This document shows positions 22,001 to 33,562 of a DNA stretch of 64,000 nt, one piece after another (the stretch's first letter is position 1; each line of letters begins with the position of its first letter). The DNA is taken from assembly GCA_004431415.1 (NCBI GenBank), contig QPMI01000122.1, positions 62,001-126,000 on the forward strand. The letters are read 5' to 3'. This DNA comes from Cyanophora paradoxa (Eukaryota > Glaucocystophyceae > Cyanophorales > Cyanophoraceae). A program made the translations under genes and the position numbers. The notes under the pieces are model-generated. The model was not told where the DNA came from. It ran no database searches and was given only the letters and a program-made list of their open reading frames with translations.

Positions 22001-24450
22001 GCCTGCCCCGCGGTGCGCGCGCCCGCCCAACCCCGCCCCCCTCGGACCGAACGCTCGCCGAGCGGCGGGGCGCAGTGCCGGTGCCGGCGCGGCTCGCGCG
22101 GGGCCCCTCGGGCGAGGCCGGGGACGTGGCGGAGCCTTTGCCCCCGGTGCTTTGCCCCTCCCCGGCCCTGGCCTCGCTCGGAGTGGACCGTTCTCTGACG
22201 CTGCGCGGGGCGGGCAGCGGGGGGAGCTGGTGGAGTGCGGGCTGGACGGGCCGCGCGCGGCCCCCGTGGCGCACGCCGCGCGGGGCGCCCGCATCCGCTC
22301 CCTCACCCTTACCTCCCAGTCCACCCAGGTCCCCGCCCCGCCCGCCCCGCGCCGCCTCCCCGCTCGCCCTCACGCCCGGGCGCAGCTGACGGGCCCCGTG
22401 CGGGACGTCAAGATGCACCCCGACGACGACGCGCGCCGCCCGCCCGCTTGGCCTCCGCCCCCCGTCTGACTCGCCCGCAGACGCTCGTGCTGGCGACGTG
22501 TATGGCCAACGACGCCGCGCACTTCAAGCAGGCGCGGGGCCCTTTCTCTCAAGAGCGCGGGCGCTGCGGCCGCTGAGGGGGGCGGGGGGCGGGGCGCAGG
22601 CGGCGCTCTTCGACCTGCGGCGGCGGCGGCACGCGGTCCTCGGCGGCCTCTCCGGCACCGTCGTCGAGGCCGGTCCGCCCGCCCGCCCGCCCGCCCGCCC
22701 TTGCGATTGTGCCTTCGGCCTCCCGCGCGCCTTCTGGAGCCTCACGCGGCGCGCCGGCAGGCTGGACGGCGGACGGGGCGCGCGTGTACGCGGCGAGCAG
22801 CGACGCGGTGTCGGGGCGGCACGCGCTGCACGTGTACCCGTACGACGGGCGCGGCGGGCTGGGCGCGCCAACAGTCTTCCGGCTGCACGAGCAGGGCCTG
22901 CTGCGCGCCCGCTCGCACGCCGAGCGGGAGGCCGCGGAGGGGACGCCCCTCGCCGCCCTCATCGCCACCTGCGCCCGCGACCGCGCCGTCTGGGTCCGCC
23001 CGCCCCGCCTTGCCCTCCGGCCCCGCCCTCCGGCCCCGCCGGCCCCGCTGAGCCCCGCCGGCAGGTTGTGAACGCGGAGACGGGCGCGCGCGCCTCCCTC
23101 GACACCGCCCGCGAGCGCGTGCGCCCCCGCGGGTCGCCGCTTATGATCCCGCCCCCGCCGGCTCTGAGGCGCGCGCAGAAAATGGGGAGGCCGCCGCGGG
23201 CGGGGGCAGGGGAGCGGCACCCGTTCATCGAGCTCGAGTTCCGCCGCGGGGCGCGGGCGCACGAGCTGCTGGCGGGGGCGGACAACTGCGGGGCGGCCGA
23301 CCCCGGCGAGCCCGAGGAGCGCCGCGCCGCCCGCCCCGCCATCGTCCGCTGCTGGCCCGCCCCCGCTCCGCCCCCGCCCTCCCGCCGCTTCGCCTGAGGG
23401 CGGGGCAGGGACCTGGAGACGGGGGCGCGCATGTGGGACCTCAACACCGCCCGCCTCGCCCGCGAGGTCCGCCCCGCCCCGCCCGCCCCGCCCGGCCCTG
23501 CCCCCGCCTCCGACGCGGCGTCCGGCAGACGGGGGAGGGCCCGCCGATGGTGGCGAGCCTCGGGTGCGGGGCGCGGGGCCCGCTCTTCGCGGCGGGGCTC
23601 GTGGGCGCCGCGGGGGCCGGCGCCGCCTCCTTCACGGGCCTCGCCCTCCTCGACGACCGCGGCCTGGGGCCGGCCGAGGCGCCCCGCCCCGCCGCCCTCG
23701 TCCGCACCGGCCACGAGGACCTCAACCTCGTCGCCCTCCGGCGCGTTCCCCTCTTCCTCTCTTCCTTTCCCCTTCCCTCTTGCTCACGCCGGGGCAGGGA
23801 GGACGAGCTGCTGCTGCTGGCGGCGGGGGTGGAGGTCCTGCGGCGCGCCCCCGGCGAGCGCCGCACGGGCCGCGGCCTCCTCTACGTCTGCGACGCCCGC
23901 CTCCCCTCCCGGCCCCTCCACGTCCTCCGCCACGACCGTCCGCGCCCCGTACCCCCCCGCCGCTCCCCCCCGCTGCTCGCCTCATGCGCGGCGCGGGGCG
24001 GCAGGCGTCGACTTCGTGCCGCGCGAGGACCTCGACGGCATCTCGCACGCCGCCTGGCGCGCCCCCTCCCGCCCCCCATTTGAACGGGCCTTCCTCTTAC
24101 CGCCGGCCCGGGGCAGGTCGGCGTGCGGGTCGTACATCGTGACGGCGGGCGACGACCGCTCCGTGCGCGTGTGGGACGTGCGCGGCGCCACCGCTGACGC
24201 CCTCGCCGCCACCCTCCGCTCCCCCCGCTCGCACACCTCGGCCTGCCTCGCCGCCGCGGCGGGGCGGGACCTGCGCCACGTCGTCTCGGGCGGGGACGAC
24301 CAGCGGCTGCTGCTCTGGCAGGCCCGCCCCGACGCCGAGGAGGCCGCCGGCGACCGCGAGGGCGCCCCCGGCGACGCCGGCGCCGCGGCGCTGCTGGAGC
24401 CCCCCGGGGCGCTCTCGCTGGGGGAGCCCATCCCCCGCACCTTCGACTAG
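19029..24450 (+). CDS. Large SANT-like plus WD40-repeat protein
   Basis: ATG at 19029 opens an acidic N-terminus with 12-residue repeats, then Pro/Ala-rich sequence and a Cys cluster CALCRG...CRPC (about 20345-20420) that could bind zinc. A SANT/Myb-like helix follows (DFAAVAARMPGRSAAALRRAY, about 21760-21820). The frame continues to LPP at about 22145 and joins across a short intron to RGELVECGLDGPRAAP in matching phase, linking it to a beta-propeller: GPVRDVKMHP, ALFDLRRRRHAVLGGLSG, WTADGARVYAASSD, YIVTAGDDRSVRVWDV and HVVSGGDDQRLLLWQ. The stop is TAG at 24448-24450. Introns are short, C-rich and carry CTGAC before the acceptor; one donor near 20168 appears to be GC. WD40 plus SANT suggests a chromatin or transcription scaffold, but I cannot name a family. 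Splitting into two genes remains possible. Confidence 0.6.
19260..19595 (+). repeat. 36-bp tandem repeat coding ALDAA(D/Y)Q-type 12-mers
   Basis: About nine in-frame 36-bp units encode 12-residue blocks such as ALDAADQHMPAE and ALDAAYQLMSAE. The last six alternate in pairs, giving a 72-bp higher-order unit. It lies in the disordered N-terminus of the SANT/WD40-like gene. Confidence 0.75.
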
Positions 24451-24474
24451 CGCCTGTTCCCTTGCAACAGGCCC

Positions 24475-24498
24475 CCGCGACTAGGCGGCTAGTCGCGG
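24475..24498. terminator. Perfect 10-bp inverted repeat between convergent genes
   Basis: CCGCGACTAG (24475-24484), loop GCGG, then CTAGTCGCGG (24489-24498). The right arm contains the stop codon and last codons of the minus-strand Rossmann gene. The plus-strand gene stops at 24450, so this hairpin sits in the 38-bp gap and could act in 3'-end formation for both; that role is inferred. Confidence 0.4.
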
Positions 24499-25620
24499 CG
24501 CAGCGAGGCGAAGGCGGCCGCCCAGGAGGCCGGCGGGGCGGCCGGCGGGGCGTCGGGGGCCCGCTGCACGAGCTCGAAGGTCGTCCCCGGCGGGCACGAC
24601 GCGAGCGCCTCCACGCACGCCAGCGCCACGTCCTGCGGGGCCCCGGCGTGGGCGGGCCGGGGCAGGGGTACGGGGGGCGGGAGGGGGGTACGCGGGTGCG
24701 GACCTCGCGGGAGACGCGGCCGTTGATCTTGTCCCCCTGGTCGAGGACGAGGGCGGGGAGGCCCTGCGAGGGCTCCATCTGCGGGCACCGGCGCCCGGGC
24801 CCCTCGGGTCAGATGCGGGCGGGGGCCTGGGGCGTGCTTGCAGCTGCGCATGCGGACCGTGAGGCCGCCGGGCCGGACGATGACGTACGGCACGCCGCTC
24901 TTCCTCAGATACGCCTCGCCTTCGCTCTTCCAGTGCATCACGCTGGCGGGCGGCGCGGCAGCAGACGTCAGCGCCGCGAGCCGGCGAGCTTGGGCGAGGA
25001 GGGGTCGGCGCGGGCGGACCGGCCCATGAGGGAGTTCAGGAGGATGTAGATGAAGGAGCTGGGGCGGGTGATGGCGAGGGTGCTGACGAGGACGAACTTC
25101 TCGACGCGGGCGGCCTTGGCCGCGTCGACGAGCGTCTTCAGGCCCACGTACTCGACGTCGTACGAGCTGTTGCTCCCGAAGAAGTCCCAGCCGCTGCCGC
25201 CCTGGGCGCACACCACGTACTTCGCCCCGCTCATCGCCTTCGCGACGTCCGCCGCGTTCTGCGAGACGCCCTCCTGCTCCCGCGCGCGCGTGCGCTCGTC
25301 GGCCGAGACTCCGGCAGGAAGCGCGCTCACTCAGCGCACGCGCGCGCGCACCACAATCTCGACGTTGGACGCGGCGGGGCCCAGCGTGCTCGAGGCCTTC
25401 GCCGCCGAGCGGGCAAAGGCGCGGACTGCGAAGTTCTTGGCCGCCAGCTGCCTCACCGCGAACGCGCCTGCAGCGCAGCGCGTCATTACGCATGACGGAT
25501 CGCCGCAGCGGTCGCGCGCTATATAGCTATGCGCCGGGTCGCGGCGCGGAACTCGGACCCGTCGACACGCGCACCTGTCCGGCCCGTCGCGCCGACGACG
25601 AGGACCTTCTCGGCTCCCAT
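24489..25620 (-). CDS. NAD(P)-binding Rossmann (atypical SDR/NmrA-like) protein
   Basis: Start ATG at 25620 gives MGAEKVLVVGATGRTG, the glycine-rich dinucleotide motif (GATGxTG) of atypical short-chain dehydrogenases. Across the next short intron the frame continues FAVRQLAAKNFAVRAFARS, typical of the second beta-alpha unit. Later exons supply GAKYVVCAQG, GLKTLVDAAKAARVEKFVLVS, WKSEGEAYLRKSGVPYVIVRPGGLT and DVALACVEAL, ending TAG at 24489. This matches the plant TIC62/At5g02240-like group of NAD(P)H-binding, NmrA-type proteins, which often lack the catalytic Tyr-x-x-x-Lys, as here (E-A-Y-L-R-K in the usual place). No transit peptide is visible, so a cytosolic location is likely. Five introns, all short. 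It converges on the WD40 gene with only 38 bp between stop codons. Confidence 0.8.
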
Positions 25621-25921
25621 TGCGGTAATATGATAGCGCTTATCTGCTGCCACCGATCGCGAATGCGAAGTCGTGCCGACGAGCACGTGCTCAGCTGCCG
25701 CAAAATCACGTACGCGTGAGGCCGATCGATTGGCTTCAAGCTTACAGCCTTGCAGTCGTCGCGCAAACCGTGGCACCCTCAGCCTCGCAGCACAAGCCAA
25801 GAATGCGCGCAGTCAATTCGGTTCTCTCTACACGCAAGCTACGAGACGGCGGGCGACACTACACGGGGGGGAAGTTCTATGGAGCGCTCTCGCGGCGCGT
25901 ACTTAGGTCCGGGGGACGGCT

Positions 25922-28900
25922 CTACTGTTGCGCGTAGGTGTACTGCGCCTGGGTGGCATCGGCCGGCTGCGCCTCGGCAGCGGCGGCCGCCTCCTGCGGC
26001 TGCTGCGCGTACTCGGCGGCGGGCTGCGCCTGAGCGTACTCGGCGGCGGGCTGCGCCTGCGCATACTCGGCGGCCGGCTGCGCCTGCGCGTACTCGGCGG
26101 CCGGCTGCGCCTGGGCGTACTCGGCGGCCGGCTGCTGGGCGTAGGCGGCCTGCTGCGCGTACTGCTGCTCGGCCGCCGCCTGCTGCTGCTGCTGCGCGGC
26201 GGCGTACTCCTGCGCCTGCTGCGCCGCCGCGTCCTGCTGCGGCTGCTGCTCGTGCCCGTAGGCCGCGTAGGCCGCGTACTGGGGCATCCCCTGCGGGGCC
26301 GCCACGACCACCATCGGCACGCCCGACGCCGCCTGCGTCGTGTCTGCCCCCCGCGCGTCAGCGGCGGCCGCGGCCGGCACACAGGCGGGGGCGCACAGTG
26401 GGCGAAGCCGGCGGTCATCTGCTGCTGCACGTGGCCGCCCGCGTGCTGCGCGTAGTGCTGCTGCTGCTGCTGCTGCCACTGCGCTTCGGGCTGCGCGGGC
26501 CGGCTGGGTCAGCAGGGGCCGGCGCGGCGGGGGTAGGGGGGCGGAGCGCACGTGCTGCATGTGGCCCTGGGCGACGTGACCGGAGTAGCGCTGCAGGCCC
26601 GAGGCCTGGGGCAGGGGCGCCGGGCTCGAGACGCCCATGTTCTGCTTCGGCTTGCGGCCGGGCTTGCGGCGCAGGTTGGCGAGGCGCTCGCTCTCCTTGA
26701 GGTTGGCGTCAGAGTGCTCCTTCGCGTTTCTTGCCAGGTACGCCACCACGTGCCCGTCGATTTGGCCCCAGCGGTCTGCGCGCGAGGGCTCGGCCGGGGC
26801 GCGGCACACGGTCCGGGCCGGAGGGCAGACGCACGGGTGGCGACGCGGGCCTGGATCTCAGACTTGATGGAGAGGATCCAGCCGAAGAACATCATGACAG
26901 CCTCCTCGTACATCGAGAGCGCCCGCGCGTGGTTCCGGTGGAAACGCTTCATGTGCATGTCGAACTGCGCCGGGGAGGGTCGGTTCGGGTGGCGCCGGCG
27001 GGGCGGCGGCGGCCCGGGGCGGGGGCGCACGAGCTCGTAGGCGGAGCGGCGGCGGCGGCGGGAGCCGGAGCCGTCGCCGTCGTCCATGTCCTCCTCCTCC
27101 TCCATGACCTCGTGCTCGACCTGGTGGTGGTGGTGCATCATCTCCATCTGGCCCCCTCCCACCGGCTCGATCGGCTGCTGCATCCCGTCCGGGCCCATCT
27201 GCACGGCCCCCGTGCCGTCGTCCCCGCCCATCTCGCCCATCTGCATCGAGGACGCCGTCGAGCGGCGCGGCTGAGGCGGCTGCGAGATGCGCCGCGGCGG
27301 CGGGTGCGGGTCCTGCTTCGTCGACGTGTTCATCGTGCTCTGCACCGGCGAGTCAGCGCCGCTGGCGGGGGCCGGGCCGGGGCGGGGCGGGGGCAGGCCT
27401 TGCGGCGCTCAAGATCGTCGCGCTTCTGGTTGACGACATCCTTGGCCTTCTGGAAGTTGCGAAAGAGGGTCTTGTACTGCTCCATGTACTTCCAGTACAT
27501 CTCCTGCAGGTTTTCGTTGTCCAGCGACTGGATGTACTGCAGGAACGACTCGTACGCCGGCCGGTCGTCCCCCATCCCGTCCTCCCCGTCCTTCATCCGC
27601 CGCGACCGCTTCCGCATCGCCTTTCCGTCCGACATGTCCGACGAGCGGCCGGGGAGCGTGAGGGGGCCCGGCGCCATCAGCGTCGGGAGGCTCTGGATGG
27701 TCGCCGTCCAGGACGAGGCCGGGGCGGCGTAGGTCATGGTGGCGGCCGGCACGGCGACGGTCATGTGCGCCTGCTGGTGGTGGTGGTGGTAGGCCGGCTG
27801 GACGTGGCCGTGGGCATGCGCGTGCGCCGCCGGGTCGTGCGCGACGTGCCCGTGCTGCACCATCACGCCGCCCGAGGCCGCCACCTCCTCCATCGGGTGC
27901 GCGTGCGCGTGCGCGTGCGCGTGGGCCTGCGCCTGAGCCTGCGCGTGGTGCATCGCAGCCGGGTCCACTGGCATCGACGCCTCCGGCATCTGGTACTGCG
28001 GCGGGGCGTGCATCCCCATCTCCTCCTCCTTCTTCTTGGCCGAGCGCCGCTTGCGCGAGCCCTTGCCGAAGTCATCGTCGTTCTGGTCGTCCTCCTCCTC
28101 GCTGAGCTCGCCCGCCTCCTGCTTCTTGCGCGACGCACGGCGCTGGCGCTTGCCGCTCACGTCGCCTCCATCCGCGCCCGGAGTCGGAGGCGGAGCGCCG
28201 TGGCTGATCGGCAGCGGAGGAGCGTGCTCGGCGTGCTGAGGCATCGCCTGCTGCACCTCCTGCGGCACCTCCGGCTGCTGCTTCTGGCTCTCGTCATCGG
28301 TCAGGTCGGACTCCTCCAAGACACCGTTGTCCACGCCGATGATACGGCCGGGGAGCGGCTTCAGGGTGCCAGTGGCCGCCACGTACGTGCTCCTGCGACG
28401 GAGTCAGGAGCTCCGGCAAAAGGAAGACGATAACTAAAAAAGCTTTCTGATAAGAATGGTACGCATGGAACACGCACCGGCAGAGGAAGGAGAGGTTGTC
28501 CTCGGGAAGGATCGGGCTGGGCTCGTCCGGCTTCAGGTGGTAGATGGCCACCTTCTCGTGCGCACTGGACAGGAGCAAATTCAAATTCAAAAGCGTTACG
28601 GAACTACAAAGCACGCTACCTCTCCGCGGGCTGGCCCTTCTCACGCGACTCCGAGAAGAAGATTTCGCGGGGCTCAGCCGGGTGCGGAAGGCCGGGCGCA
28701 TCGGGCGTAGGAGCGGGCTGTAACACAATTAGAGCTCGCAGAGAGCATTGGCGGAAGCGCGCCGACCTGGTACGCATGCCGAGGGAAGAAGTACCACCTG
28801 ATGTCAACAAGCACGGCGGCGGGGTTCTCATCTGTCGGAAAGGTATCGGAATTCAATTAGGAACCCGGAAAAGCGCATTGGAGGCGCCCCCGGCCGGGAA

Positions 28901-29053
28901 AGAGCGGCACGGACCCCTTGTGTAAATCTTCTCGATGGCAGCGACGTGCTTCTCGTGCCCGATGTCGATATAAGTCACTTCGCCCATATCGTACTGCACG
29001 CCACCGAGCAGAAACGACCGGTACATCCTCTTGTTCAAGTGCCGGCCTCCCAT
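25922..29053 (-). CDS. BAH-domain, Gln/His-rich chromatin-associated protein
   Basis: The N-terminal region is a BAH domain assembled from five exons: MYRSFLLGGVQYDMGEVTYI, HVAAIEKIY, then AVLVDIRWYFFPRHAYQ, EIFFSESREKGQPAES and HEKVAIYHL. BAH domains bind nucleosomes or histone tails. The middle has basic clusters (KRQRRASRKKQEAG, SRKRRSAKKKEEE) that look like nuclear-localisation signals, His/Ala repeats, a helical YESFLQYIQSLDNENLQEMY segment and FDMHMKRFHRNHARALSMYE. The C-terminus is a Gln/Tyr/Ala-rich prion-like tail with QAQPAAEYA 9-mers, ending TAG at 25922. ATG 29053 is the chosen start; an earlier exon cannot be excluded. One intron has a GC donor (27397). Role is inferred as a chromatin reader. 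It is divergent from the antiporter gene at 29511. Confidence 0.7.
26000..26150 (-). repeat. 27-bp tandem repeat coding QAQPAAEYA
   Basis: Four to five near-identical 27-bp units in the 3' coding part of the BAH gene give a Gln/Ala/Tyr low-complexity tail. The copies differ mainly at third codon positions. Confidence 0.7.
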
Positions 29054-29510
29054 CCCGATTGACTCGCCGAGGACAGTCGCGACCCGCTCCGCCACAACAG
29101 CAGTGACAGGTGCCTGTTTCCGTAGCGGAAAACCCAAGTGAGGCCCCGTGAGACCACCGCGAGGACGAAAAAGCGGCGGACGCACGGCGGCGACCTGCTC
29201 CGCCGCTTGACCCTCCATTCTGAACGAACTGCGGGGCCACCCGAAATCCCGAGGCTGGGCGAAGCTTCAACGACCGGAACTTTTGAACCCCGTGAAACGG
29301 GGCTACGTTGCCAAAGGATGGCGGGGCTACGCGCACCAGCGAGGGCTACGAAGAAGCAAGTTGTGGGGGGTAAATGTTGTAGGGGGGTACATCCATTCCT
29401 ATTCGCCGCATCGGTTATCCAGGGCTCCGTTCGGGCGGAGCGCCGAGCGCACCCCTTCAGAGCTAGCTTTGTGCGGGCGGTTGCAGCCAGCTCGGGCGCG
29501 CCGGGCCGAG

Positions 29511-32500
29511 ATGTCGCACGCCGCCGCCGCGGCGGTCCCTGCCGTCGAGGGGCACGGGACGGGTCACTCTTTCGTGTCGGCCTCCCTCGCCGAGTACTGC
29601 CTGGCACGTATCCCGCTCCCTCGGGCTCGGCGCCCCTTAGCTTAAACTCGAGGCGCAGCAATACGGCACCTTCGCGGTGGTCTCTTTTGCTAGCAGTCGG
29701 TTTGCGATCCTGTTCCCGAAGATCAAGCTGCCTCTCATCTCGTGAGCCCGCGCGCTCGGATCGAATCCCAGCCGCCCGCCGAGGAGCCCGAACCTGCTCT
29801 CGCAGCGGTTATCTCATCGCGGGAATCATCGTCGGCCCTTTCGTGCTTAACATCGTCGAGAAGTCCGCGCTGCCGCACCTCGGCTTCATCACGTAAGCTC
29901 AGCTGGAAGCGGCGCCCGAGCTTGCGAACCTGATCCTGCTGCCCCGCGCCGCGCAGTCAGTTCGCCCTAGCTTTCATTTCCTTTTCGGCGGGGGCCGGTG
30001 CGAACGTCCCGCCTCTGTGTCCTTTCCCGCGCTGATGCGGCTCCTTATCGCCATCCGCCAGAGCTCTACCTGCCCGGTGAGCCCTTTCCGGCAGGGATGA
30101 GCCGCGTCCAGTCGGCGCAGCGACGGGGGAGCGCTGGTCGCCGCCCGCGGCCCAAGGGCTGACGCTCGGACCCGCGCAGAGCTGCGGGAGTTGTTCAAGC
30201 AGATCATATGGATCACGGGCTTGATTGGGGTTTTCACGTACATCATCTCGACCTTTGTGGTCATGGGGCTCTCCTCGGGCGGCCTGTGCGCCCCGATCCC
30301 GCCCCCCACCCGCCGCCCCGCGCGCCGCCCCGCCGCCCGCAGCCGACCGCCGCGCCGCGCCCGCGCAGGCTACCGTCCATGGTCGGGCAATCGACGTCGT
30401 GCAGTGCGCCCGGCGCCGCCGCGTGTCGCGCCCCCTCGCCGCGCTGAGGGGCGGCAGTCTTCGGGGTCTCGCTGGTCGTGGCATCGATCATGGTCGCCCG
30501 ATCGCCCGCCTCCGCCATCGCCATCGTGCGGCCCCCCGCGCGTCCCGTCGCGTCGCGTCGCCGGCGCGCTGACACGTCGCCCACGCCCCGCCCCGCCCCG
30601 CCCCGCCCCGCCCTTCCCCGCCCCTGCCTGCAGGTGAAGGAGCTGCGCGCCAAGGGCCCCTTCACGTCCGCCCTCCTCGGCGTCACCGTCGTCTGTGCGC
30701 GCCCCCGCCCCCTCCCCCGCCCCTCCGGGGTCGCATGCGCGGCGACGGTGAGACGGGGCGGCAGGCGATGTGGTGGTGCTGATCCTCTTCGCCGTCTCGA
30801 TCGAGGTGGGGCGGACGAGCTGCTACCCCGGGAAGAGCTTCAACATCATCGCCCTCTGCGTCCTCGTCCTCGAGCTCGCCCTCGCCGTCGGCATCGGCTA
30901 CTGCGTCGGCAAGCTCCTCATCTGTCCGCCCGCCCCGCCCCGCCCCGCCCCGCCGCTTCAAGGGCCGACGCGCCGGCAGTCTACCTGTGGATCCCGCGGG
31001 TGCCGGCGGAGTTCCTGATCCTCCCGACGGGCTTCATCCTCTTCCTCATCTCGAACGCCATCACGAACTACACGGAGGAGCACTTCTCCTACGAGATCAA
31101 CCTCGAGCCCCTCCTCATCTGTCCGCCCCCGCCCCCCTCGCCCCGGCTCGCCCTCCCGCGCCCCCCCCTCCGCCCGCCTGAGCCCCGCCCGCCCGGCAGG
31201 CATCGTGGGCGGCTACATCGCGACCAACCAGTCGCTGAACCGCAACAAGTTCCTCATGCTCATCTCCAAGTCCGGTGCGCCCCGCCAAGGGCCCGCCGCC
31301 CGGCCCCGAGCCCCGGCCCGACGCCGGCTTAACCCCGACGCGCAGGCCCCTACATCTTCATCCCCTTCTTCACCCTCACGGGCGCCGCCCTCGACCTCGG
31401 CGTCATGTTCAAGGCGCCCCCGCCCCCCGGCGTCCCGCGCGCCCGCGCGCGCCCGCGCGGCGGCGGCTGAGCGCGGGGCGCAGTCGATCGCGTTCGCGTG
31501 CATCCTCTTCGCCGTGCGGATGATCTGCATCTTCTTCGGGTCGTTCCTCGGGGGCGTGATGGCGAAGAGCCCCAAGTCGCACAACCTCCACATGTGGATG
31601 ACGATGCTCACCCAGGCCGGCGTCTCCCTCGGCCTCGCCCTCAAGGTCGCCACCGCCTTCAAGGGTCCGCCCCGCCCCGCGCCCCGCGCCCCGCGGTGCC
31701 GGCGGCCGGCCGACGGGGGCGGGCGCCGGGGCAGGGTTCGGGGACTCGCTGGCGACGTCGGTGATCGCGGTGGTCGTGATCAACCAGCTGGTGGGCCCCG
31801 TGCTCTGCAAGGTGGGCATCAAGCGCGTCGGCGAGGCCCGCTCCCTCGCCGAGGCCGCCCTCGACATGGTCGGCGAGGGCCGCGCCGTGCGCCCCGCCCG
31901 CCCCTACCCTTCCCTCTCGCCCGCGCACGCCCCGCCGCCGCCGCCGACGCCGCCGATGCCGCTGGACGCAGGGTGTGATCAACCGGGTGCTGATCCTGGG
32001 GGCCGAGCCGGACGCCTTCCCCCTCGCCGTCCGCCTCCTCCGCGACCACTACCACGTCCGCCCCCGCCCCCGACCCCGCCCCCGCCCGCCTTCGCCTCCG
32101 ACGCGAGCCGCCCGGGGCCGGGCCCCGCAGGTGGTCGTCGTGGACTTCGACCAGGAGAAGCTGGACCGGATGACGGAGCGGCTGACGGCGGCGGACAAGT
32201 ACATGCGGGAGAAGAGCCTGCTGCGGGCGAAGCGCGAGGAGCACGGCGGGCACGGCGGGCACGGCGAGCACGGGGCCCCCGCCCCCGCGGCGAAGAAGGA
32301 GGCGGACGTGGAGGCGGCAGGGGCCGGCGAGAAGAAGGAGGCGGCGTACCGGGGGGCGGTGGTGCACGAGCTGATCGGGGGCAAGTTCGAGGCGCGGCAG
32401 CTGGGCGTGCTCGAGGGGGGCGACCTGGAGCGCGTCGGCGTGCTCGTCGAGAGCGCCACGCTCGACCTCGACAGGCACAACACCGTCGCCGCCATCGCCT

Positions 32501-33183
32501 GCTTCGAGAACGACCGCCTCAACTACATGGCCTGCAAGCACATCGTCCACCAGCTCAAGCTCGGGCGCGTCTGCTGCCGCCTCACCAACGCCGAGTGGCG
32601 GGAGACGCTGGTGGCGCTGGGCGTCTACCCCATCTACAACCTCTCGCTCTGCGCGCACTACGCCTTCCAGACGCTCTTCACGGCGCCGCACCAGAAGTTC
32701 GACTTCCTCTTCCTCCCCGTCTCCGCCCAGGCCGTCGGCTCCGTCATCGAGCTCTTCGAGCACGACTTCTTCCTCGCCGGCCTCTCCCCCGAGCAGCGCG
32801 ACGCCTTCGCCGCCCAGCACCCGGGGCCCTACGAGTCTGGCCTCATCGCCCGCCCCTCCGAGGCCGCCGCCGCCGCCGCCGCCGCCAACGCGCAGGCCGG
32901 CATCGGGCGGCTGCTGGCGGGCGGGGACGGGATGAAGGAGCACGAGCGGTCCGAGTTCCTGGACCACCTGTGCATGCGGGAGGAGGACGGGGCCCGCATC
33001 GAGGCCGAGGAGAAGCGCGTCCTCGAGCTCCTCGCCTCCGGCTCCTCCCTCTCCTCCCTCCGCGCCGAAGCCCCGCGCCCCGTCCCCCCCGGCTCCGTCG
33101 TCCCCTCCGACGCCCCCCGCGCCGGGCCCGGCGGCGGCGGCGGCGTGCCCCTGCCCCCGCTCCCGCCCCGCGGCAACTCTTAG
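29511..33183 (+). CDS. CPA2-family monovalent cation/proton antiporter with RCK-like tail
   Basis: A multi-exon membrane transporter of the CPA2 (KefB/KEA/CHX-like) family, which exchanges K+ or Na+ for H+. Start ATG 29511 (MSHAAAAAVPAVEG). Helices in order include YGTFAVVSFASSRFAILFP, GYLIAGIIVGPFVLNIVE, FALAFISFSAGAELYLPELR (the family's FxAGLE-type motif), IIWITGLIGVFTYII, VFGVSLVVASIMVARSPASA, DVVVLILFAVSIE, ALCVLVLELALAVGIGYCVG, FLILPTGFILFLIS, YIFIPFFTLTGAALDLGV and SVIAVVVINQLVGPVL. The cytosolic tail starts VINRVLILGAEPDAFPLAVR, a Rossmann/RCK-like nucleotide-binding unit, with VVVVDFDQEKL as the second strand. It contains a charged His/Gly-rich insert (about 32245-32345) and ends in TAG at 33181-33183. 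Location (plastid envelope or other membrane) is unknown. Some donors are GC (for example 31414). Confidence 0.85.
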
Positions 33184-33562
33184 GTAGGACCCGGGAGCGC
33201 CCCCAGCTTCGACCGTACCCGTAGCTATCTATAGTGATTCATCGTTCATCTTACGTATGGCAGGTAGAGAGTCAGGCAGGACCGCGTGCACAGTTCTAGA
33301 GTTTGGATGCCTTTACTGCCTGGGCCCGCGCCCAGCGAGTTTCAAATACATCGATTGATCATGAAGCATGCGTGGAACAGAAGAGCGGCGAGTCGAGCGG
33401 GGAACGAGATCTAGAGAGGGCGGGGTAGGAGAAGGTGCCGGGCCCCGGAAGGGCGGGGAGCCGGCGCCTAGGCCTGGCCATGGGGGCGTGTCGGAGGATG
33501 GGACACCGGGAGGTGCGGATGGATGGGATGCGCGTGGGGCGGGGCGGGGCGGGGCGGGGGGC
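33184..33562. other. Convergent intergenic region, no gene seen
   Basis: About 380 bp between the stop codons of the antiporter and ARPC3 genes. It is less GC-rich and should hold both 3' UTRs. Nothing else is recognised. Confidence 0.5.

Noticed and set aside
22190-22230. Gene boundary between the SANT-like part and the WD40 part
   Set aside because: The intron ending CTGACG...GGGCAG at about 22223 preserves phase between LPP and RGELVECG, so a single gene is the simpler model.
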